A stretch of 64,000 bases of DNA from Novosphingobium guangzhouense (GTDB lineage Bacteria; Pseudomonadota; Alphaproteobacteria; Sphingomonadales; Sphingomonadaceae): assembly GCF_002896965.1 (NCBI RefSeq), contig NZ_LYMM01000024.1:55526-119525 (forward strand), written 5' to 3'. Shown here piece by piece: positions 7,763 to 17,466 of this stretch. The position numbers and the translations under genes are program-made. Below the pieces are notes generated by a model. That model saw only the letters and a program-made list of their open reading frames with translations. It did not search any database and was not told where the DNA came from. Within the stretch, counting starts at the first letter, position 1, and every line of letters starts with the position of its first letter.

Positions 7763-9036
7763 ATACGATCGTGGTGCCAACTCCGGTGATGTCTTCGCGC
7801 CGAAGCCGGTTGAGCGAACTTGCGGCGGACCGGATCGTGCAGGATGGGGTATTCGCCGGGTTCATCGTTCTTTCGCGCATTCCGGCGAACCTGGGGACGG
7901 GCGGCGCTGCAATCGGGCTGGCGTTGATGGTGCTGTATGCCGCAATAAGGCTGGATCAGTGCCGAGCGGTCATGCTCCGCTGCCGCTTGCAACTGGCGTA
8001 TCCAGTTTTGGCGCTGGCATCGATCTTGTGGGCGGTTCATCCGCTGGTGACCGGCCGGGCGGCGGTCCAGATGGCGATCACGGCCTTCGCAGGTCTGCTG
8101 CTGTCGCAGGCGGCACGGCCACGCGCGGTCTTGTTAGGACTTTTCTGCGCGTTTGCCGGATATACGGTGGCATCGTTCCTCATCGGGCATACCCGGCCGG
8201 ACGGTGTGACGGGGGCTCCCGCGCTCTTCGGACTTGGGGGCGAGGCGAAGAACTACTTTGCCGACAGCGCCGCCACCGGCGCTTTGTTGTCCTTGGCCAT
8301 GGCGGCGGTGTGCCTTGAACGGCGGGCGTTTGCAGCGACGATTGGATGTGCCATGACTATCCTGTTTTGCATCCTGGCGACGCACCAGGCGCGCTCAGCG
8401 GGGGCGCTTGCATCGCTGGTGTTGGCGGCGGGTTTGATGCTGATACTGCTGATCATGCGCAGTCGATCCCCGACGGCGAAGGCGCTTGTCAGCCTTGCCT
8501 TGCTTGCCGGGCTGATTTTAGGCGCCGTCTTTTTCGAGCAACTGCTTGTTATCGTGCAGCAGGTGGCGGCGAAAGATGCCGGGCTGACCGGGCGCGGGTA
8601 TCTTTGGTATCGGGCGGAGTTCATCGTTGCCGAACGACCCTGGCTAGGCACCGGATACTTCGGTTTCTGGACGCCGGAGAATCCCGATGCGATCGGCTTC
8701 TGGCGATACTTCGACATCCGTCAGGAAGGCACGGCTTTCTCGTTCCACAACAGTTACATCCAAACCATGGTGGAGACCGGCTATCTGGGGCTTGTGGTCC
8801 TTGTCGGGACGTGGATCGCGGGGGTACTCGCACTGTTGCGGCGCTTTGTGATCACGCCGTCGCTGCCGACGTGTTTCTGGCTTTCCTATCTGGTACTTCA
8901 ATTGAGCAAATCGCCGGTCGAACCCATTCGCCCCGCTGCATTGGTGGCGCCAACCGTCATGCTTTTTGCGGCGCTCGGTTTTGGATGGTTTCCCTTTGGG
9001 CGTTCCGCAAGAGCGGGATCGAGCAAGTCAGGATGA
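7759..9036 (+). CDS. O-antigen ligase/polymerase-like membrane protein (ExoQ-type)
   Basis: The 425-residue protein has about ten to twelve hydrophobic segments and a large periplasmic loop before the C-terminal helices, with the arrangement G-R-G-Y-L-W, L-G-T-G-Y-F and H-N-S-Y-I-Q (about residues 275-340) typical of the Wzy_C/O-antigen ligase superfamily, which includes exopolysaccharide polymerases such as ExoQ. It would join repeat units at the periplasmic face of the inner membrane. The start overlaps the acyltransferase stop by ATGA. Its 3' end overlaps the convergent transporter gene by nine bases. Polymerase versus ligase cannot be told from sequence; the exopolysaccharide context favours polymerase. 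Confidence 0.78.
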   Translation: MNTIVVPTPVMSSRRSRLSELAADRIVQDGVFAGFIVLSRIPANLGTGGAAIGLALMVLYAAIRLDQCRAVMLRCRLQLAYPVLALASILWAVHPLVTGRAAVQMAITAFAGLLLSQAARPRAVLLGLFCAFAGYTVASFLIGHTRPDGVTGAPALFGLGGEAKNYFADSAATGALLSLAMAAVCLERRAFAATIGCAMTILFCILATHQARSAGALASLVLAAGLMLILLIMRSRSPTAKALVSLALLAGLILGAVFFEQLLVIVQQVAAKDAGLTGRGYLWYRAEFIVAERPWLGTGYFGFWTPENPDAIGFWRYFDIRQEGTAFSFHNSYIQTMVETGYLGLVVLVGTWIAGVLALLRRFVITPSLPTCFWLSYLVLQLSKSPVEPIRPAALVAPTVMLFAALGFGWFPFGRSARAGSSKSG

Positions 9037-10383
9037 CGGCGCGCCAAGTCGGCGCTCATCCTCCCGGTCGATGGCGATAAGGGACGCGCCTTTGCTCTCG
9101 GTCATGAGCAGCGCGGCAATCAGGCTGATGGCACCCGCACCCGAGATGTACAATGCGATCGGCATCCAGTCATCATAGGCGCGCAGCAGGCTTGTCCCGA
9201 TCAACGGAGCCCAAGAACCGGCGAAAATCGCGGTCACCTGATAGCCCAGAGAGACGCCTGAATAGCGCATTCTGGTCGGGAACATCTCTGCCATGATGGC
9301 GGGCTGTGGGGCGTACATCAGGGCGTGGACGAACATGCCGATGAAGATGCCTCCCAGCACAATGGCGGTACTTGTGCTGGCAAACATCGGGAATGCCACG
9401 AAAGGCCACGCCATCGTCAGCGCCGCGCCCAACAAATAGACTGGCTTGCGGCCGATCCGGTCGGCCATCGCACCGAACAGCGGGATGAGCAGCACGTGCA
9501 GGATGTGCGCGCAGAAAAGCAGCGCCAGGATCTTGGTGGTGTCAACGCCGATATGCGCCAGATACGTGATCGAGAACGTTACGACCATGTAATACAGGAT
9601 GTTTTCGCCCACGCGCAGGCCCATCGCCGTGAATACACCGCGCGGATAGCGGCGGAACACTTCCGTCAGGCCGTAGCCGTCGTCCGCGCGTTCTTTCGCT
9701 TCGGCCTTGGCCGCTTCGAAGATGGGGGAATCGGATACCTGGGTTCGGATATAGTACCCGATGCCGACAATGACGGCCGAGAGCCAGAAGCCGAAGCGCC
9801 AGCCCCACGACATGAACTGGGCGTCAGACAGCGTGGCCGAAAGCAGCAGCAGGACGATGGTAGCCAGAAGGTTGCCCAGCGGCACGCCCGCCTGCGGGAA
9901 GCTGCCCCAGAATGCGCGACTGCGATTGGGGCTGTGCTCTGCCACCAGCAGTACCGCGCCGCCCCACTCACCGCCAAGAGCGAACCCTTGAACGAAGCGC
10001 AGCAGCACCAGAAGCACCGGCGCCATGTAGCCGATCGCGCTGAAAGTCGGCAGGCATCCCATCAGGAAAGTGGAGCCGCCGATCAGCATCAGGCTGAATT
10101 GCAGCAGCGACTTGCGGCCTATCCGGTCGCCGATATGCCCGAAGATGATTCCTCCGAGCGGCCGCGCGATGAAACCTACCGCATAAGTGGCAAAGGCCGC
10201 GATCACGCCGTCCAGGTCGTTGCCCGTGGCTGGAAAGAACACCTTGCCGAAGACCAGGGTTGCTGCGGTACCGTACAGGAAGAATTCGTACCATTCGACC
10301 ACGGTGCCGGCCATCGAGGCGCCTACCACTTTGCGCAAATAGGGCAGATCGGCGGTCTCTTCGTGCTGCATCGCGTTTTGCAT
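9028..10383 (-). CDS. MFS transporter of the metabolite:H+ symporter (MHS) family
   Basis: The 451-residue protein shows the MHS signature near residue 30 (V-V-E-W-Y-E-F-F-L-Y-G), the loop motif G-H-I-G-D-R-I-G-R-K and G-G-E-W-G-G in helix 5. Twelve transmembrane segments are expected. MHS members (ProP, ShiA, KgtP, citrate carriers) import small organic acids or osmolytes with protons; the substrate here is not evident. It is transcribed away from the 1283-residue exported protein, sharing a 293-bp control region, so it may import a product of that protein. Confidence 0.85.
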   Translation of the reverse strand: MQNAMQHEETADLPYLRKVVGASMAGTVVEWYEFFLYGTAATLVFGKVFFPATGNDLDGVIAAFATYAVGFIARPLGGIIFGHIGDRIGRKSLLQFSLMLIGGSTFLMGCLPTFSAIGYMAPVLLVLLRFVQGFALGGEWGGAVLLVAEHSPNRSRAFWGSFPQAGVPLGNLLATIVLLLLSATLSDAQFMSWGWRFGFWLSAVIVGIGYYIRTQVSDSPIFEAAKAEAKERADDGYGLTEVFRRYPRGVFTAMGLRVGENILYYMVVTFSITYLAHIGVDTTKILALLFCAHILHVLLIPLFGAMADRIGRKPVYLLGAALTMAWPFVAFPMFASTSTAIVLGGIFIGMFVHALMYAPQPAIMAEMFPTRMRYSGVSLGYQVTAIFAGSWAPLIGTSLLRAYDDWMPIALYISGAGAISLIAALLMTESKGASLIAIDREDERRLGAPSS

Positions 10384-10585
10384 CCTGTTTCCCGTGGCGG
10401 CCTCCGTAATTTGGATCAGGTCCTTCGGTTGGCGCGCTGCCTATGTTGCAGCGCATCGGCACCGACTCAAGGGTATAGAACTGCTAGGTCACCTGGACGC
10501 GAATGCGGGCGCGGCTGCGCACGGGCGTGTAGCCGCTGACTTTGCAGGGTTCTGATAACTTGCTGCGCCCAATGCCATATTCACC

Positions 10586-10615
10586 TTGAAACTGAATTGA
10601 TACCGGTGTCATAAA
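10586..10615 (+). promoter_or_regulatory. Promoter with LacI-like operator
   Basis: A near-palindrome TGATACCGGTGTCA (10598-10611, 12 of 14 positions symmetric, central CCGG) resembles LacI-family operators. It lies in the spacer between a TTGAAA box (10586-10591) and a CATAAA box (10610-10615), 18 bases apart. The GTG start of the 1283-residue protein is 61 bases downstream. A repressor bound here would block this promoter; the divergent transporter could also be affected. Confidence 0.5.
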
Positions 10616-10676
10616 GGCACATCCAAGGCGAACGGGAAGGGCTTGCGGTCCGATCCCGCAAGGGAGAGACATCTGC

Positions 10677-13600
10677 GTGTTGCATACCTTTCGGCGTTTC
10701 GTGGCTTACCGGGCCTGTTCTTCCATTGCTCTGGCGGTAGCCGGTCTGTGTGCGGCCGCGCCTGGGGCGCAGGCGCAGGATGCCGGGGGGCTGCTGTTCC
10801 GGGCGCCGCTCGATGAAGGGTTTGACGCGACGGTTTCGGGCGGCGCTGCCGCGCCCAATTTCAGGAGCGATGTTTCGATTGTGCCCGATGGGGCGCTCAA
10901 GGGGGCGGGGCGCTGGACCGATGGCGGTTATGTGGCTTGGGAAGCGCCGGGCAACATCTATGCCCAGCGCGGCACGCTTTCGTTCTTCTGGCGCAGCCAT
11001 ACGCCCGTTGGCGAAGCGCCTTTCGTAATCTTCCGCGCCAGTGCCGGGGATCACAGCAGCTGGGACATGGCGTTTCTGCGCATCGACTGGAACGGACACG
11101 GCTTTGACGCCTTCGTGACCGACGCCAACCTTTCGCGCGTGCGGGTCAGCTGGACGATCCCAACGCCCCCCGCGCCTGATGCCTGGCACCACGTTGCCTT
11201 CGGCTGGGACGAGACACAGGGCGTGCGCCTGTTCTGGGACGGCAAACAGGTAGCGGCGAAGCAGCAGAAGGCCGACCTTGACATGGAGCTTGATCAGTTC
11301 GGCTTGGCTGGACGCGTGATCGCGCCGCATCAGGTGCAAAGCCGCTACAATTTCATGCGTGGCTCCGACCTCGACGACATCCGCGTCTACGACCACATGC
11401 TGGAGGAGGGCAGCGTTGCCCGCCTGGCCGCACGGCAGGAGCCTGCCGCACCCGCCGCTCCGTCTGCGCCCGAAATCCGCGCCGCATGGCTCCATCGCTT
11501 CGGCTGGGACAATAGCGCTCCTCCGGTCCTGGCTGATGGCACCACAGTAGTGCGCAAGGTGGAATTCGCCGACGCCAAGGATCTCAAGGAATGGATGTGG
11601 AAGGGTACTGACGGCATCGCGGAGACGACCTGGCCCGGCGTCTACAACCGTTCGCGTCTGCCGGGGCGAGACGATTATTTCGAGCTGCCCGACTGGAACG
11701 TCTATGTAGAGGGCGGCAAGACCTACCAGCTGACGCTGCCGCAGGATGCTGCCTTCAATCGCGTGGAAATCCGTGGCGCGGCTTATGGTGCGCTGGAATG
11801 GTCGCCCGATGGCAGGTCTTCGTGGCGCAAGCTGGCGACGCGGCCCCAGGGCGTGGTGCGATCGGTCACCGATACCGCCACGACGACCGGCGGCGTACTG
11901 CGTTTCACCAACGTGATGCAGGAACAGCCGATCCAGGAAATCTGGGCCTATGACATGCACGCGGGAGAGGTGCCGGCGGGCACGTTCCAGCTGAGCTACA
12001 CCGTGAACGCCAAGGCGGCATCGGATCTTGGCGCGCTGGATGGGCTCAACCGCTTCATCGCCGGGCGTTACCCCGCGCGGGAGCGTGCAACGGTGGTCGC
12101 CTTGCCGACAAGCGGGGTGAAGGCGGCGGTCGGCGCGGGCAGCGCGGGTGCATCGGGCACGGCAGCCCGCAGCTCTGACGACCTTCCACTGGTCCACGTG
12201 TTGATCCCGTCCAATTTCGGCGCGGCTTCGGCGGATCGCCCGCTGGCGCGTGCATGGAACTATGGCTGGGAAAACGTGCATGACGGCCTTGATGGCGTGG
12301 CCATCGATCTGCCCGCCATCAAGGCGACGCCTGACGCAAAGGGGCTGATCCCGCTGGATATCCGGGTCAAGGATCCGATCTGGCCCGAGCGCGACATGAT
12401 CGACCTGCAGGTGTCCGTGCGTCCCGGCCAGCCGCGCACGCTCTGGCTGGATTTGCGTGATCGTATCCTTACGGCTGACAGCCTCTATCTGACCGTTGCT
12501 TCGGCTGCACCCGATTTCGGCGCCACTTCGCTGGATGGGATGAAGGTGCGCATGGTCTTCAAGGACCGCGCCGAAGCGAAGGCCGAACATATCGCCGACC
12601 GCTTCAATCAGGTGAAGGACAACTGGGCGTTTCTGGTCGAGGAACACACCGCTTCCAAGCGGGCGGGCCTTTATCGCAGGCTCTACGGCGATATCACCGA
12701 CCTTCTGCGCGTGGACCCGGACAATCTGGAGGCACGGCGCTACTGGGCGGATATCGGCTATTCGCAGGACCAGCTGCCGCCCTTCGTTCAGCCGGAGGCG
12801 CCCGCCGGCATGCCGCTCTGGGCGTTCCGACAGCTGGAAGATCTCCGGCTGACGCGCCAGTTCGTCAACTGGTGGATCGATCATCGGCAGGTGCCTTACG
12901 GCGACTTCGGCGGCGGGATTTCGGATGATACCGACCTGACGCAGCAGTGGCCCGGCCTTGCGCTGATGGGGGTCGATCCGGACAAGATCAACGCATCGCT
13001 GAGGGCGCTGTCGGACGCGGTCTACAAGAACGGGATGATCGTCAACGGGCTGAGCTACATCAGCACGGACGAACTGCATGTCTACGAAGAGGGCATCAAT
13101 TCCGATGCCGAAAGGCTCTACCTCAACTGGGGCGAACCCAAGGCGGTGGAGCGGATGATGGCGACGGTGCGCGGCCTGAAGGACGTGATCCGCGTCAATC
13201 CGGCCGGGCACATGCACATCTCCTCCAGCTGGTATGGTGGCCGCAAGATCTACCGTGACGAGCCGTGGGCATGGCAGAAACCCTATGGTTTCGTGATCAT
13301 GCACACGCCCGTCCTGCTGGGCGTGTTCAATGCAGATCCGACTGCGCGCGGAATGGTGACGGGGTTGATCGACGGGCTTCTGGCGCATGGCAAGCAGGGT
13401 GCGGATGGCCTCTGGACGTTCCCCAATGACATCAGCTTCGACCATGACAGCGAGCGTGCGGGCGACGGCGGCGGTGCTTCGCTGCCGATGCAGTCGGCCT
13501 GGGCGGCGTGGCGCTTCACCGGAGATGACAAGTACCTGCGGCCGGTGCTGGGCCGTCTGGGCAAGAACAACTTCGCACCGCTGAACGAGATCAACGAGAA

Positions 13601-14528
13601 CGCCATCACCGTGCTCGACAAGCGCAGCGCCTGGCGCGATGCGGTGCTGAAGGCAGCGGCGGGCGGCAACGACTTCGCCCGGTTCGAGGCGTGGAACACG
13701 ACCGGGGACCGTTCCTGGCTGGAGGCGCTGAACGCGGCCGGAATCGCCGACAAGGCGCAGCACATGTACATGTACACTGAAGGCCACTGGTGGAGCGACC
13801 GGGTGGACGCGCCCAACGAATATCTCCAGCGCGAGCGCCTTGGCGGCATCGCGCTCAAGCGAAACCAGACGTATCCGGGCAATGCAGTAAGCTGGCGCTT
13901 TGCCGATCCCGAGGCAGCATTGAAGGTGGCCGTGCTGGTGCGCGATGCGACGCCGGAAGGCTTTACCGTTTCCGCCTACAACACCACGAACGTCGAGCAG
14001 CGGGCCGATATGGGCACGTGGAATGTCGTCGCGGGTACATGGGAAATGACGCGCGGGCTGGCTGCGGATGGCGGTGATACGGCACTCAACGGCACACAGA
14101 GCACCCTTGTGGAGCTTGAGCGCGGCGCATCGCTGCCAGTGACGTTCGCGCCGGGCACAACCACCGTCATGACCTTCCGCCTGCGTGACAAGGCGGCGGT
14201 ACAGCCGGAGCATCGCCCCGATCTGGGCATCGGCACCGACGACGTGACGCGCAAGGGCACCCGCATCGGCGTGACCGTTCACAGCCTGGGCTCGGTCGAT
14301 GCGCCGGCGGGGACGGTGACGCTGGAGACGGCGGACGGCAAGGTGCTTGCTTCTGCCCCGGTCGCTGCGCTGGCTGCTCCGCGCGACCTGTCGCCCAGTA
14401 CGGCACAAGTGTCGCTGACCGTTCCCTCGGGCGCGCCTGCGGTGCTGCATGTCAAGGTGTCCGCTGGCGTGCCGGAAGTCACGCAGCGCAACAATGTGGT
14501 CGTGCTGGGCGGGGAGGCGGGCCGATGA
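10677..14528 (+). CDS. Large exported protein with LamG domain and a possible toroid, activity unknown
   Basis: The 1283-residue protein has a signal peptide with probable cleavage after A-Q-A (about residue 34). Residues about 40-245 form a LamG/concanavalin A-like beta sandwich (W-H-H-V-A-F-G-W). A second beta-rich region follows (about 260-560). Residues about 600-1040 look helical with paired aromatic and acidic motifs (YGDFGGGISDDTDL near 740, EGINSDAERLY near 805, Y-M-Y-T-E-G-H-W-W near 1030), reminiscent of alpha-toroid polysaccharide lyases or glycoside hydrolases. The C-terminal about 100 residues resemble a CARDB-type adhesion domain. The start is GTG with AAGGGAGAG upstream. Its stop overlaps the next LamG gene. 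I do not recognise a named CAZy family. Confidence 0.7.
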   Translation: MLHTFRRFVAYRACSSIALAVAGLCAAAPGAQAQDAGGLLFRAPLDEGFDATVSGGAAAPNFRSDVSIVPDGALKGAGRWTDGGYVAWEAPGNIYAQRGTLSFFWRSHTPVGEAPFVIFRASAGDHSSWDMAFLRIDWNGHGFDAFVTDANLSRVRVSWTIPTPPAPDAWHHVAFGWDETQGVRLFWDGKQVAAKQQKADLDMELDQFGLAGRVIAPHQVQSRYNFMRGSDLDDIRVYDHMLEEGSVARLAARQEPAAPAAPSAPEIRAAWLHRFGWDNSAPPVLADGTTVVRKVEFADAKDLKEWMWKGTDGIAETTWPGVYNRSRLPGRDDYFELPDWNVYVEGGKTYQLTLPQDAAFNRVEIRGAAYGALEWSPDGRSSWRKLATRPQGVVRSVTDTATTTGGVLRFTNVMQEQPIQEIWAYDMHAGEVPAGTFQLSYTVNAKAASDLGALDGLNRFIAGRYPARERATVVALPTSGVKAAVGAGSAGASGTAARSSDDLPLVHVLIPSNFGAASADRPLARAWNYGWENVHDGLDGVAIDLPAIKATPDAKGLIPLDIRVKDPIWPERDMIDLQVSVRPGQPRTLWLDLRDRILTADSLYLTVASAAPDFGATSLDGMKVRMVFKDRAEAKAEHIADRFNQVKDNWAFLVEEHTASKRAGLYRRLYGDITDLLRVDPDNLEARRYWADIGYSQDQLPPFVQPEAPAGMPLWAFRQLEDLRLTRQFVNWWIDHRQVPYGDFGGGISDDTDLTQQWPGLALMGVDPDKINASLRALSDAVYKNGMIVNGLSYISTDELHVYEEGINSDAERLYLNWGEPKAVERMMATVRGLKDVIRVNPAGHMHISSSWYGGRKIYRDEPWAWQKPYGFVIMHTPVLLGVFNADPTARGMVTGLIDGLLAHGKQGADGLWTFPNDISFDHDSERAGDGGGASLPMQSAWAAWRFTGDDKYLRPVLGRLGKNNFAPLNEINENAITVLDKRSAWRDAVLKAAAGGNDFARFEAWNTTGDRSWLEALNAAGIADKAQHMYMYTEGHWWSDRVDAPNEYLQRERLGGIALKRNQTYPGNAVSWRFADPEAALKVAVLVRDATPEGFTVSAYNTTNVEQRADMGTWNVVAGTWEMTRGLAADGGDTALNGTQSTLVELERGASLPVTFAPGTTTVMTFRLRDKAAVQPEHRPDLGIGTDDVTRKGTRIGVTVHSLGSVDAPAGTVTLETADGKVLASAPVAALAAPRDLSPSTAQVSLTVPSGAPAVLHVKVSAGVPEVTQRNNVVVLGGEAGR

Positions 14529-15202
14529 GGCCGCGCGCCGCCCTGCTGCTTGTGCTTGCCGCTTTGTTCGGCGCGGGAGCAGCCGATCCTGCGCTGGCGA
14601 AGGCGCACCGCATCACCTGGACATTCGACAACCTCGATCGCATCGGCAGGCTGAAGCCGCAGGTGCTCGGCGATCCGAAGATAGAGGATGCGCCGGTCGG
14701 CAAGGCCGTGGTCTTCGACGGGGTGGACGATGCGCTCTACCTTGGCCGTCACCCACTGGCGGGGGCGGCGAAGTTCACGGCGGAAGCTGTGTTCCGGCCG
14801 GATGGCGGCGCGTTCGAACAGCGCTGGCTTCACCTGGCCTCGAACGATCCCGAGAACCAGACGCGGATGCTGTTCGAAATCCGCGTCGTGGGCGATTCCT
14901 GGTATCTCGACAGCTTCGTGAAGGGCAAGGGCTATTCGCAGGTCCTCATCGACCCGAAGAAACTGCATCCCATCGGCCGCTGGTATCACGTGGCCCAGAC
15001 TTTCGACGGAACAACCTATCGCAGCTATGTCGACGGCGTGCTGGAATGTGAGGCGAAAGTGGAAGGCTTCGTACCGCAAGGGCCGGGCGAAACGTCCATT
15101 GGCGTGCGGCACAACCGGGTGAACTACTTCCACGGCGCGGTGCGCATGGCTCGTTTCACCGACCGCGCGCTGGCGCCTGCGGATTTCGCGCGTCGGCGCT
15201 AA
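14525..15202 (+). CDS. Small exported LamG-domain protein
   Basis: The 225-residue product has a signal peptide (cleavage probably after A-L-A, about residue 26) and then a single LamG/concanavalin A-like domain filling the protein: F-D-G-V-D-D-A-L-Y near residue 66, W-Y-H-V-A-Q-T-F-D-G near 158 and G-A-V-R-M-A-R-F-T-D-R-A near 204, all typical of the fold. No catalytic motif is visible, so it may be a glycan-binding partner. It overlaps the 1283-residue gene by ATGA, so the two are made together and probably act on the same substrate in the periplasm or at the surface. Confidence 0.75.
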   Translation: MRPRAALLLVLAALFGAGAADPALAKAHRITWTFDNLDRIGRLKPQVLGDPKIEDAPVGKAVVFDGVDDALYLGRHPLAGAAKFTAEAVFRPDGGAFEQRWLHLASNDPENQTRMLFEIRVVGDSWYLDSFVKGKGYSQVLIDPKKLHPIGRWYHVAQTFDGTTYRSYVDGVLECEAKVEGFVPQGPGETSIGVRHNRVNYFHGAVRMARFTDRALAPADFARRR

Positions 15203-15265
15203 GGGCAGGGCATTCCCGAAATGCAGCCTGCCGGAGCGGTGAGGGCCGCCCCGGCAAGCCGTTTG

Positions 15266-17401
15266 TCAAAAGCTGACCCGAGCGCTGACGCGGATATCGC
15301 GGCCGGAAAGCATCGAGTAGTCCTTGAGGTACGACGACGCGCGGCGGGCCACCACGTCGAAGATGTTGTTGGCCGACAGCGCGAAGCTGAGCGGACGCTC
15401 ATTACCCCAGGGGCGGATGTTCACTTCGGCGTTGACCATGGTGTAGCCCGGCGTCGAGGTTTCGAATTCCGAGGTACGGTCCTGCTTGGCCACGCGCTCC
15501 ACTTCGCCGCGGACATCGAACTTGGGGGCCTGGTAGCTTAGGCCGCCAAGCACGCGCAGCGCCGGGATGCGCGGCGCGGGGCCCACGCTCTTGATTTGCG
15601 CGTGGACATAGTCGCCCAGCGCGTCCGCCACCACCTTGCCGTCGCCGAAGCGGGCAAGGGTGAGCGAGCCCTGCGCCTCGAACCCGTAATAGCGCGCGTC
15701 GGCCTGGCGGAACTGGTAGACGGGCAGGCCGTCCTCTTCCTCTCCGGTCAGGTCGTCGTAGATGAAGTTCGAGAACCAGGTGTGATAGGCGGATGCTTCG
15801 AAGGTGTAGTTCGTGCCGCTGCCGCGCAGGATCGCTTCGATGCTGTTGGCCTTCTCCAGCTTGAAGTCCGGGTTGCCGACTTCATACGCCTGCGTGCCGG
15901 CGTGCGGACCGTTGGCGAAGATTTCCTCGGCCGCGGGCGCGCGTTCGGTGTGCGAGAAGTTCAGGCCGATACGCCAGTTGTCGTTGAGGCCATAGGAACC
16001 GCCGATCGAACCGGAGAACGCATCGTAATTGCGGCTGCCGTCGAAGAACTGGTCCTGATCGGCCAGCGGGTTGGCCGAAAGGTAGGTGTGTTCGTACCGG
16101 CCGCCCAGCTCGAACTTCAGCGCGCCGTAGTCCAGCTGCTGCAGGGTAAACAGGCCGACCTGCGTGGTGGTGTTCTTGGGCAGGAAAGCTTCTTCGCCGA
16201 TCACGTTGAAGTCGCGGTTGTAGAACTGGGCACCGGTGACGCCCTTCCATGCGCCATGCTTTGCCTGAGAGAATTCGAGGCGGCCTTCCATGCCCTTGTT
16301 GTAGAACGCGGTGCCGACCGAGCCGTCCTCCTCCAGTTCGGCGTGGGTATAGTCCGCATAGCCGAGGCGCAGCGAAACCTTGTCGAGCACGTTGCCGTCG
16401 CCGTTCAGTTCGGCGCGCATGTCGATGCGGTCCTGCTTCATGCTGAGGCGCGGAGCCTCCTGTTCTTCGCCGGGCAGCGTCGCGAAGCGGATCGGCACGC
16501 CGTAGAGGCTGTCGTAATGGCTGTACGATACGCCGATGTTGCCGCCCGTGCCGACGTAGGCGATGCCCGCCCCGGCGGTCCAGGTCTTGGCCTGCGAATT
16601 GGGCAGCTTGCCCTTGACCGCAGCGTTGGCGGCGTAGTCGATCGCTTCCTCGCCGTCTTCGGGCTCTTCTGCGGGCAGCAGGCTGGTTTCCAGCGCCTGC
16701 GCGCGCAGGGCCGGGGTCAGCGCGTGGCCGCCGATGCGCACGTTATCGCTCTTGAGGTAGCTGCCGTCGACATGGGCGACGAAGCCGCCGTCAGGGCCGT
16801 TAGTCAGCGGCACGTCGACCGAAGCGGAACCCGAGCGCTCGTTCGCGGCCGAACCGTAAGTGCCCATGGCATCGACATGGATCGGCTCATCCGGCACAGA
16901 GTTGGGAATGCGCTTGTCGATGACGTTGACGACGCCGCCGATGGCGGAGGAACCGTAAAGCAGCGACTGCGGGCCGCGCAGCACTTCGATGCGTTCGGCC
17001 AGCAGCGGGTTGACGACGACCGCGTGATCGACCGAGGTGTTCGACACGTCGATTGAGCCGAGGCCGTTGGTCAGCACGCGCACGCGCTCACCCTGAAGGC
17101 CGCGCAGCACCGGGCGCGATGCGCTGGGGCCGAACGAGGTGGCGGAAACGCCGGGTTCATGTTCCAGCGTCTCGCCGATCGAAGGACGCATGGCCTGCGC
17201 CAGATCCTTGCCCTGCACTACCGCAACGCTCGACAGCATGTCCTGACGCTTGGTCGGCAGCAGGCCGGTGACGATGATCTCGGAACCGGCGGACTGGTGA
17301 TAGGTGTCCTGTGCGGCAGTGTCGGGGGCGGATTGGGCATGTGCCGCGACGGGAAGGGCAAGCACCGCCACGGCGCAGCCGGTGAGAAGCTGGGATTTCA
17401 T
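15266..17401 (-). CDS. TonB-dependent receptor, ZnuD-like, probable zinc uptake
   Basis: The 711-residue precursor has a signal peptide ending A-H-A-Q. The plug begins I-I-V-T-G and carries R-P-V-L-R-G-L-Q-G-E-R-V-R-V-L and S-V-D-H-A-V-V-V-N-P, followed by I-E-V-L-R-G-P-Q-S-L-L-Y-G-S-S-A-I-G-G-V-V-N-V; this order resembles ZnuD-type zinc receptors. The barrel ends in V-S-F, as outer-membrane proteins do. A Zur-like box lies 111-122 bases upstream, which agrees with a zinc role. It sits downstream of the amino-acid/peptide operon but has its own control region. Transport of a zinc complex such as a metallophore or peptide complex is an alternative. Confidence 0.82.
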   Translation of the reverse strand: MKSQLLTGCAVAVLALPVAAHAQSAPDTAAQDTYHQSAGSEIIVTGLLPTKRQDMLSSVAVVQGKDLAQAMRPSIGETLEHEPGVSATSFGPSASRPVLRGLQGERVRVLTNGLGSIDVSNTSVDHAVVVNPLLAERIEVLRGPQSLLYGSSAIGGVVNVIDKRIPNSVPDEPIHVDAMGTYGSAANERSGSASVDVPLTNGPDGGFVAHVDGSYLKSDNVRIGGHALTPALRAQALETSLLPAEEPEDGEEAIDYAANAAVKGKLPNSQAKTWTAGAGIAYVGTGGNIGVSYSHYDSLYGVPIRFATLPGEEQEAPRLSMKQDRIDMRAELNGDGNVLDKVSLRLGYADYTHAELEEDGSVGTAFYNKGMEGRLEFSQAKHGAWKGVTGAQFYNRDFNVIGEEAFLPKNTTTQVGLFTLQQLDYGALKFELGGRYEHTYLSANPLADQDQFFDGSRNYDAFSGSIGGSYGLNDNWRIGLNFSHTERAPAAEEIFANGPHAGTQAYEVGNPDFKLEKANSIEAILRGSGTNYTFEASAYHTWFSNFIYDDLTGEEEDGLPVYQFRQADARYYGFEAQGSLTLARFGDGKVVADALGDYVHAQIKSVGPAPRIPALRVLGGLSYQAPKFDVRGEVERVAKQDRTSEFETSTPGYTMVNAEVNIRPWGNERPLSFALSANNIFDVVARRASSYLKDYSMLSGRDIRVSARVSF

Positions 17402-17466
17402 AGACCTGATACCTTGGGAGGAGATGGTTTAACGTATCATATCTCGATCCGGGCACACGCAGGGGA

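Noticed and set aside
10581..14450. Minus-strand open frame of about 1290 codons opposite the 1283-residue protein
   Set aside because: High GC keeps the opposite strand open; composition is Arg/His/Val-rich with no motif, whereas the plus frame has a signal peptide and LamG domain.
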